Of a stretch of 36,195 nucleotides of DNA, positions 29,347 through 36,195 are shown piece by piece. Numbering within the stretch: position 1 is the first letter of the stretch; every line of letters starts with the position of its first letter. The notes under the pieces were generated by a model. It did not search any database and was not told the DNA's origin. It saw only the letters and a list, made by a program, of their open reading frames with translations. Made by a program: the position numbers and the translations under genes. This stretch comes from Purshia tridentata (taxonomy: Eukaryota; Streptophyta; Magnoliopsida; Rosales; Rosaceae), in NCBI GenBank assembly GCA_003254885.1, contig QANT01004394.1, positions 1-36,195 on the forward strand. The letters are read 5' to 3'.

Positions 29347-31209
29347 TGTCTGATATATTCATGAATTTATACCATTTTATATCCCTCTTATTCAGTTTTT
29401 GTGAGTCTATTTATTTTCTTAATTAGATTTTGACATGAATCCAATTGGAGATGGAAGCTAATATATTGAAGTTTTTGCAGATTAAATTCCGTTACATTTG
29501 AAGACTTTTAAGATGTTCATTTTGAATTTCAAAATCAACCCAAAACTATTCCTGAAGATAACTGAGTCAGCTATATTATTTGGATCATAACTGTTTCATC
29601 CGACTATAGATTGGTGCATATGATATAGGTTGAAAAGAGGACATTCAGGGCTTTCCATTGATATATAGTTTGTAATTTTTTGGGTTGGTTAAGGCATTCA
29701 AATTGTGCTTCAAATATAGCTTACAATTTCTAACAGCAAAAGTACAAATAGTCAAAAAGCATATTTTCCATTTGGGAAGATATTTTATATGTATTTCTAC
29801 CCTCCTATTTGCTTGCCCATTTATAGCACATGCTGAATTCAACATTGTCAAGACTCTAGTAAGGTAATTTGGGCATTCATCTATCTCCACATCCAGAATC
29901 ATCCTATGAGAGAAAAGATGAAATATTCAAATTTTTTAACTCATCTAACCTTATCTCTTTATATTTTCTTTCTTTTACATCCTAGTCACACATCACAACC
30001 CCTCTAATTCTCTCAATTTCGAATTTACTTTTCCCCATACAAAGAAAACCTTCATTCTTTCATCCATTCCATCATCTCATCTCAAAAGCACACATCTCAT
30101 CTTCCATCTTCCAAAACCCTAGCCTTTTCTCATGTTTTTCCATCATTTTTTTTCTCCATCTTTCCTCCATCAACTCTTCCTCTCCAAAAAGCCAAATACC
30201 ATCACAAAACCCATCCCACCATATTCACTACCATTCTTGTAACAGGAGCTTAGAGGCACTTAAGACAAAAAGCTATTCTGGGCATCGTTGGAGGAGTGAC
30301 ACCCCATGAGAGTTTGGCTTCAACATCTAGAGTTTTCTCTTTCTCTCTTGTTTCCATTTATGTTTCAATTTGTGATGTTGTTTATTACTTTTATGGATAG
30401 TAAGTAGTTTCTTGATTTGGGGATAGGGATGTAGCCCTAGCCTAACCATGTAATGAACCCATGTTTTTTGTGATATAAATGCCTTTTTTGGATATATATG
30501 CTCTTATGCTCGTTTATTGATCATAAATTGTATGTATGAACTTACTGCTTGTGCATATGAGAAATGTTGTCATGTCGAAATTGGAGATTGGTAACCTTTA
30601 GTTTCTAAAGTATGTTGCATAAGAGTGTGGTAATTTAAAAGCACCTTAGTTGGATTGTTTTAATTGCTTAAATTTCTCATCTTTAGAACTTTATGCACCT
30701 AGGGTTTGCTATGCCATGAATCTTAGGTAGTTAGCTATTACCTTGATTGGGGTAGTTGATAACATGAAAGTGGATATGCCCTAATTCACCTTGGCCAGAG
30801 GTTAGGAGGGAATCTAATATATCTAATTTGGTATAATCACTCATTGCATTGTTTGTTACATAGAAGGGTTAGTGTATACTTTAAAACCCCAAATCTCATA
30901 TCATCATCAATTCAATTTGTACTTGAATTTGCTTATTTTCCATTTTAAATTAGCTTGTCTTTAGTGTTAGTGTTACTTGTCATCAATCAACCAACCAACA
31001 ACCAAACACTACTTATTTGTGCATATCATGATGCTTAGTTGTGGCTTTGCATAGTATATAGTAGTTTGTTATTAGTCTTTTGCCCTAAAATCAATCTAGC
31101 TTGTGGTTGAAGTTCCAATCCAATCTCTTGGGTATGAAAACCCCCTATTTTCCAATCCATACTAAAACTTGACAACTTTGCACTTAAGGTAAAGAAATCA
31201 ACGTTGTCA
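29347..31209. mobile_element. 1.86-kb insertion in the copia integrase, possible solo LTR
   Basis: The copia integrase stops at QFYNMI and resumes at 31219 with HNQVQVFHSDNGREF, so about 1.86 kb is foreign. It begins TGTCTGATAT and ends GTTGTCA, giving TG...CA ends. It has no coding region, and it carries a long T/C-rich stretch with AAACCCTAG, as in the LTRs of large plant gypsy elements. The flanking five bases (ATGAT and TATAG) do not match, so a solo LTR is only a suggestion. Confidence 0.5.
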
Positions 31210-32123
31210 TATAGTTCCATAATCAAGTTCAGGTCTTTCATTCTGACAATGGTCGTGAATTTATGAGTCAGTCTCTTGCTGATTTCTTCAAAGTTCATGG
31301 CATCCTCCACCAGACAACGTGTACCTATACGCCTCACCAGAATGGCATAGCGGAACGTAAGAACCGGCATCTCTTAGAGGTAGCTCGGGCCTTATGTTTT
31401 ACTATGCATGTTCCTAAGGGTTTATGGGCTGATTTTGTCATGATTTCTGTCTTTCTCATTAATATAATACATGTCTGTGTTATTGACTATCAAACTGCTT
31501 TGAGAATGTTAGCACGGTTTCACTCTATTCATTCTACTCTCAATCTTTGTCCTAATATTTTTGGTTGTGTGTTTTATGTCCATGTTCACTCTCTTCATAA
31601 AGATAAGCTCGATCCTCAGGCTCTTCGGTGTGTTTTTCTTGGTTACTCTAATTCCCAAAAAGGATAGAAGTGTTTTCATCCCCCTACAGGTAAACACTAT
31701 GTGTCCATGGATGTTCAGTTTTGTGAACAAGTTTCTTATTTTTCTGGGGATGTTTCTCTAGTTCCTCTTCAGGGGGAGATTAGTAGTAAGCAAGAAGAAC
31801 AATTATGGTTGGCAAAAAAAAGATTGAGGACTTCGAGTAAGGGGGAGGAAACAGCTGCTTTGGGAGAGGGGGAGATCTATCCTGATCCTATGGAAGAGGT
31901 TGGATCCGAACCCGGAGAGAGTAGAGATGAAAGGCAAGCTAGGTTGTTCCAAAAGGGTTATACAAGAAGGAATAAGAATTTAATTGCTACTGAGCTTCCT
32001 CCCAATTCCAGTACTCCTCTTGTTGATAATACCATGCCATTGAATGATTCTTCCGAGATTGAGCCTAAGGTACATGTCTCTTCTCCTATAGCCTCAGATT
32101 TAATGTATCTTCTAATCTTGTAA
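31210..32123 (+). pseudogene. copia integrase core and C-terminus
   Basis: VFHSDNGREF carries the second catalytic Asp and TPHQNGIAERKNRHLLEV the catalytic Glu. LRCVFLGYSNSQKG and KHYVSMDVQF mark the C-terminal region, followed by an acidic variable linker to RT. Stops occur at 31665-31667 and 32121-32123. Confidence 0.87.
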
Positions 32124-33221
32124 TTTCAAATTCTGCTGACCTGAATTCATAAGTTGGTGATCAGGATAGGAGATATCCTCTTCATGATCATAAAGAGCCT
32201 GATAGGTTTGGTTTTTCCCAATCATCTTCTAATGTCATTTATCCCATGTTTGACTTTGTTTCTTATCATCGTTGTCTAAATCTCACTAGCTTTTGCTCTT
32301 CAGTTGTCCTCTGTGTCTATTCCTAGTCATTTTCAAGAAACTCTTGAAACCTTAAGTGGAAATCTGCTATGGTAGAAGAAATGAAGGCATTCCAGAAAAA
32401 CTCTACTTGGGAGATGGTCGAGTTACCTTGGAAAAGAAGATAGTGGGGTGTAAGTGGGTGTTTACAGTGAAGTAAGTCAGATGGGATAGTTGACAGGTAC
32501 AACGCTCGATTGGTTGCTAAATGTTACACCCAGACTTATAGGATTGACTATCATGAAACATTTGCTTCTGTGGCCAAAATGAACACTATTAGGGTTATAC
32601 TCTCTCTTGCAATTAATCTAGACTAGCCATTACGTGATTTGGCAGAGGAAGTGTATATGGATCCTCCTCCGGGATTTACACCAAAAGAAGGTAAAGTGTG
32701 CAAGCTGCAAAAGGCAATGTATGGACTGAAATAGTCACCCAGGGCTTGGTTTGGCAGATTGAGCTACTCAATGAAGAAGTATGGTTTTAAGAAAGCTTTA
32801 GCGGATCATACCCTATTCTATAAAAGGGATGGTGAGCATATTACCTTGCTTATTGTTTATGTTGATGACATGATTGTTACAGGCAATGACATAAGTAAGA
32901 TAGAGATGCTACAAAAATATTTAGCCAAAGAATTTGAAAGGAAAGACTTGGGAGTTCTAAAATACTTCTTGGGCATTGAAGTATCTTGGTCCAAGCAAGG
33001 AATTTTTCTCTCTCAAGGAATTACATTTTAGATCTCTTGGCTGAAACTGGCAACTTTGTCTGTGAACTTATGGATACTCCTATTGAAGTGATTCATGGTT
33101 TGACTATCTACCCTGATCAGATTCCAACAAACAAAGAGAGGTATCAGAGGTTAGTGGGGAAGTTGATCTATCTAGCTCATACTAGGCCTAACATATCATA
33201 TGCCGTTAGTGTTGTGAATTA
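32124..33221 (+). pseudogene. copia reverse transcriptase, catalytic block missing
   Basis: It can be followed from KNSTWEMVELP through ARLVAKCYTQTYRIDYHETFA to EVYMDPPPGF, KLQKAMYGLK and the catalytic YVDDMIVTGNDI. Where copia RT normally has the first catalytic Asp block between LDWPL and EEEVYMD, the text runs LD-stop-PLRDLAEEVYMD, so about 10-12 residues are lost. Stops and one frameshift (near 33010) add to this. Confidence 0.87.
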
Positions 33222-33813
33222 ATTTATGCATAATCCGAGTGGTCGACACATGGATGCAGTGAATCGTGTTTTGGCTTATCTGAAGTCCTCTCCAGGTAAA
33301 GGTGTTATGTTCTCCAAACATGATCACCTAGATAATATGGGATATACTCATTTTGGCTTTACTGGACCTAGATTGGATAGAAAGTCTACTTCAGGATATG
33401 CCTCATTTGTTGGAGGCAACTTGCTAACTTGGAGGAGTAAGAAACAAAATGTGGTATTGCTATTTAGTGCAGAAGCGGAATAACGTGCCTTACATCAGGT
33501 GAATACTGAGATTATGTGGCTCAAAATTTTCTTGGGTGAACTTGGGTATGGTCCTAAAAAACTGATGGTGCTATTTTGTGATAACACGACAGCTATTGAG
33601 ATTGCTAATAATCTTGTATAGCACGACCGAGCCAAGCACATTGAACTTGACAAGAACTACATCAAGGATAATCTACATTCTGGTGTGATAGATGTTCCTT
33701 ATATTAGGAGTGCGGATCAGTTGACCGATGTGATGACTCATGGTGTTGCTAGTGGTCCATTTCATACATCGCTATCCAAGTTGGGTATGTGTGATATCTA
33801 TGCACCAACATGA
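33222..33813 (+). pseudogene. copia RNase H and pol C-terminus
   Basis: DRKSTSGYASFVGGNLLTW, NVVLLFSAEAE, LFCDNTTAIEIANN and HIELDKNYIKDNL are the copia RNase H motifs. The reading ends KLGMCDIYAPT at TGA 33811-33813, overlapping the polypurine tract. Three stops are visible. Confidence 0.87.
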
Positions 33814-33821
33814 GGGGGAGA
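33812..33821 (+). other. polypurine tract of the copia element
   Basis: GAGGGGGAGA lies directly before the 3' LTR. Confidence 0.8.
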
Positions 33822-33977
33822 GTTAGCGCGCAATTAGCTGAATTAGTGTGTTAGCATGTAGTTAATACTGCTAGCTATAGAGTTGACCTTATAGACTTAC
33901 CAAATTGGTAATCTATACCAGGTATAAATGTATTCTCTCAGATATAAGGAAAACAACAATTCAGCCTATTCTTCAAT
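33822..33977 (+). repeat. 3' LTR of the copia element
   Basis: Starts GTTAGCGCGCAATTAGC and ends CTATTCTTCAAT, ~156 bp. It matches the 5' LTR. Confidence 0.8.
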
Positions 33978-34319
33978 TATTTTTGACTAGTGATCAAGCG
34001 CTAGAGAGAACAAGATAGAAATTTCTAAAATTTGGAGAGAGATTTCGACCAACAATTGTGAGAGAGAGAAAGAGCAGGTTTTGGGCGTGGATGGCATAGC
34101 TGTAATTACAATCAGTTTTAATGTTGTTTGTGAAGCCCTATTTTTGAGTTTTTTTAATTATGACTGGAAAATAAACACGAAATGGATTATGACTTAAAAT
34201 TAAGGTACAATGGAAATTGAGATTTAAAACTAATGGCCTCAAAAAAAAAAAATTTTATTGTTTTTTCTTTTGTTGGGCCTTTGGCTTTCTCATGTACCAA
34301 AAGACGTCATGCGTACCCA
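33978..34319. other. spacer right of the copia element
   Basis: No gene. 34015-34046 repeats, with about six mismatches in 32, the sequence just left of the copia element (26954-26985). Confidence 0.5.
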
Positions 34320-34805
34320 AGGTGTTAAATTTCGAAAATTTTGGTGAAATTTCGCTGAAATTTTCGTTTTGAGAGGGGTCGAAATTTTAGAGCCATACCA
34401 TAAAAATTTCGAGTAGATTTCGAAAATTTCGGCGAAATTTCCAAAATTTTGCCGAAATACTCGAAATTTTCGAAATCAAACTCAAACCCTAAAAATCAAA
34501 ATCACAATTTCACAAAATTGGCACCTCAGACCTTAGGGGAATGAAAGCCTACGGTGAGGGAAGAAAAACCCACAAGAAAAAGGGTGATCGGAGCTCGGAG
34601 GTGGCCGGAATCTGCGAAAGAATCCGCGAAAGAATCCGACGGTGGTTGACTTTTATTTCGCAATTTCCGATGCTTGTGGTGGCTGGCCGGCGTGGAGGAA
34701 GGGTGGGAGAAGATGGCCGGCGCCTGGGGGTCCCGCTGGTGGCCTTGGGTTGACCGGAAAAGGCCGGCATGGTGGCCGGAAATGCAGGTGCTGCTGCTGT
34801 GAGGG

Positions 34806-35155
34806 AGGGAGGAAAAAAAAAAAGAAGAAGGGGAAAGGAGTCACAAGTAGGGAGGAGAGAGAGAGGAAAGAAGAAAAAAAAAAAGAGAGGAAGGGGAAAG
34901 GAGTCACGGGCAGGGAGGAGAGAGAGAGAGAGAAAAGAAAAAAAAAGAAAAAAAAGGGGAAAGTGGGCTGGCAGGGAGGAGAGAGAGAGGAAAGAAGAAA
35001 AAAAGAAAAAAAGAAAAAAAAGGGGAAAGTGGGCTGGGCTCATGGGCAGCAGAAAATGTAGAGAAAGAAAGAAAGGAAAGAAAAAAAAAGAAAGGAATAG
35101 AAAAAATGAAGGAAAAAAAGAAGGAAGAAAAAAAGGAATGAAAGAAAAGAAAAAA
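34806..35155. repeat. polypurine tandem repeat
   Basis: About 350 bases are nearly pure A/G on the plus strand. Units of roughly 60-66 bp containing GGGAGGAGAGAGAG, an A-rich run and GGGGAAAG repeat three to four times, then grade into simple GAAA sequence. Confidence 0.8.
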
Positions 35156-35159
35156 ATTT

Positions 35160-35547
35160 AGAATTGATTGGGATTTTACCGTTTAAGATATTTAGACAAT
35201 TGAAAAAAAAATAGTTTGGGATTTTGTTTAGTTCTTTAGATTTGGGTTTCATTTGGTCTTTATTTTTGAGATTTCGTTTGGTTTTGGAGTTTCATTTTGT
35301 TATTTTTAAATCCTAAACCCTTATAAATTTATATATCAAAAAGTATTTAAAAATACTCTACCTAAACCCTTATAGATTTCTATATTAAAAAGTATGTAAA
35401 AATACCCTAAAAGGCCTAAATCTCTAATATTTTATATCTTATCCTAAAAAATATAAAATATAAATAATATACTAATTTCATTTATTAATTATACTAATTT
35501 TATTTAACTGTATTTGTCTCCAGTTCGTATTATAATCACCTTAACAC
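35160..35547. other. AT-rich DNA without a gene
   Basis: No coding or RNA gene is seen. A short direct repeat (TAAACCCTTATA...AAAGTAT) occurs at 35316 and 35364. Confidence 0.5.
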
Positions 35548-35799
35548 ATGAAACCTATTATAAAATTTGGTTTCTTTAATATTTTTTTTATCAATATAGT
35601 AGATTATATGTTACATAAACATATAGTAAAGTTTCATTCAAAATTTCCGTATTTTAATAGTAATTTCCGTCATTTCTCTCAAAACCCTAGCGAAATCAAA
35701 ATTTTCTCGAAATTTCCATCCAAACTTCCATCGAAAATTTCCACAGAACCGAAATTTAACTCCTTGCTTACACATCACTCCCAGTTTCTCTAATTTCCC

Positions 35800-36195
35800 T
35801 CTTTCTCTCCCCTGCTCTCTCACTTTCATTTCTCTTTCACTCGTTGTGAGTCTGATACGACTGATTTCCCAGCTCCAAATGAGAAATCTCAAAACTGGAG
35901 AAATGTTCCTTTGTGTGTCTACATTCTACCCTCCAAAAATCAGACCCAGTCGTTGAGTTTTGAAACTTGTAGAGGCTTCGCACAGCTGCTGACTCGAAAG
36001 AGACCTGCCGATGTTCCTCCTTTGATTTCGGCCACCTCTGAGCTCCAATCAACCTGGTTTTTCATGGGTTTTCATCCCTAGGTATGGGCTTTCATTCCCC
36101 CATGATTTGGTGATTTAATTTCAAGTATTTAGAAAGATTGAAAGTTTGGAACCCATTTCAGGTCCTCATGGATTTTGGAAAATTGGTGGTGTGTC
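35800..36195 (+). other. possible 5' end of a host gene, cut by window edge
   Basis: A pyrimidine-rich stretch (CTCTTTCTCTCCC...) precedes moderately GC-balanced sequence unlike the AT-rich flank. A possible intron with GTATGG donor at 36082 and TTTCAG acceptor ending 36161 (80 bp) is followed by ATG at 36168-36170 (MDFGKLVV...). A short upstream frame starts at 35878. This is suggestive only. Confidence 0.25.

Larger units (their letters stand above)
26987..33977 (+). mobile_element. Ty1/copia retrotransposon, heavily decayed
   Basis: Short LTRs, a primer site for initiator tRNA-Met, gag, protease, integrase, RT, RNase H in that order, and a polypurine tract define a copia element. LTRs of only ~160 bp and the LSVSQLTK and KLGMCDIYAPT phrases suggest the Ale/Retrofit group, with modest confidence. 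It carries many stops, lost blocks, and a 1.86-kb insertion in integrase. No clear target duplication is seen. Confidence 0.9.
34320..35764. mobile_element. candidate inverted-repeat element
   Basis: The left edge AGGTGTTAAATTTCG and the right edge, read inverted, AGGAGTTAAATTTCG agree. TGCGTACCCA lies just outside on the left and TGCTTACACA just outside on the right, which could be a 9-10 bp target duplication with two changes. Both ends are rich in GAAATTTC and contain TTTTGAGAG. No transposase is seen. Because GAAATTTC is itself a palindrome the resemblance may be trivial. Confidence 0.35.

Noticed and set aside
34549..35043. 164-codon Phe/Leu/Ser/Pro-rich minus-strand frame
   Set aside because: It is produced by the polypurine tandem repeat; stop codons are rare in such sequence by composition alone.

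Overview
This is repeat-dense plant nuclear DNA and it reads as a pile-up of transposable elements rather than a gene region. The evidence is two Ty3/gypsy retroelements of the Tat lineage (dual RNase H and antisense genes), a Ty1/copia element primed by initiator tRNA-Met, a PIF/Harbinger DNA transposon, spliceosomal introns and long AT-rich spacers. A flowering plant, probably a eudicot, fits best; the species cannot be read from the sequence.

Layout. 1-240 is featureless flank. 241-10583 is a complete-length but mutated Tat-type LTR retrotransposon (Tat-1): 512-bp LTR, primer-binding site, gag, protease, reverse transcriptase, gypsy RNase H, a second archaeal-type RNase H, integrase, a tandem-repeat 3' region, two antisense genes, polypurine tract and LTR. 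The LTR at 10070-10583 is also the 5' LTR of a second copy (Tat-2, 10070-19297), so the two copies form a tandem array with a shared LTR. Tat-2 has an in-frame 330-bp duplication of the integrase core, a lost integrase C-terminus, one undetermined base (14302), and no 3' end. 19298-24470 is a 5.17-kb PIF/Harbinger transposon with ~38-bp terminal inverted repeats and flanking TAA; it carries a Myb-like gene, a DDE transposase gene with one stop, and a third, intact cysteine-rich gene. 24474-25690 holds decayed minus-strand coding remnants with possible splice sites. 26987-33977 is a heavily decayed Ty1/copia element with short LTRs and a 1.86-kb insertion inside its integrase. 34320-35764 is a GAAATTTC-rich and purine-rich block that may be another inverted-repeat element. 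The right edge (about 35800-36195) may be the 5' end of a host gene.

How the parts work together. In both Tat copies gag-protease and RT-integrase lie in one reading frame separated by a single UAG followed by CAA UUA, the tobamovirus-type readthrough context; this would set the Gag-Pro to Gag-Pro-Pol ratio. Between integrase and the 3' LTR each copy carries two minus-strand genes. Gene A (PF04195-like, C-terminal coiled coil) needs an 83-bp intron removed to join its frames. Gene B (201 aa) is open in both copies with its own TATA box and AATAAA. In the Harbinger element the three genes each follow a similar CATGC...TATAAAT module, which argues that the cysteine-rich third gene belongs to the transposon.

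Most coding regions are broken by nonsense or frameshift lesions and are annotated as pseudogenes. Apparently open are gene B in both Tat copies and the Harbinger cysteine-rich gene. All homology calls rest on motifs recognised by eye.
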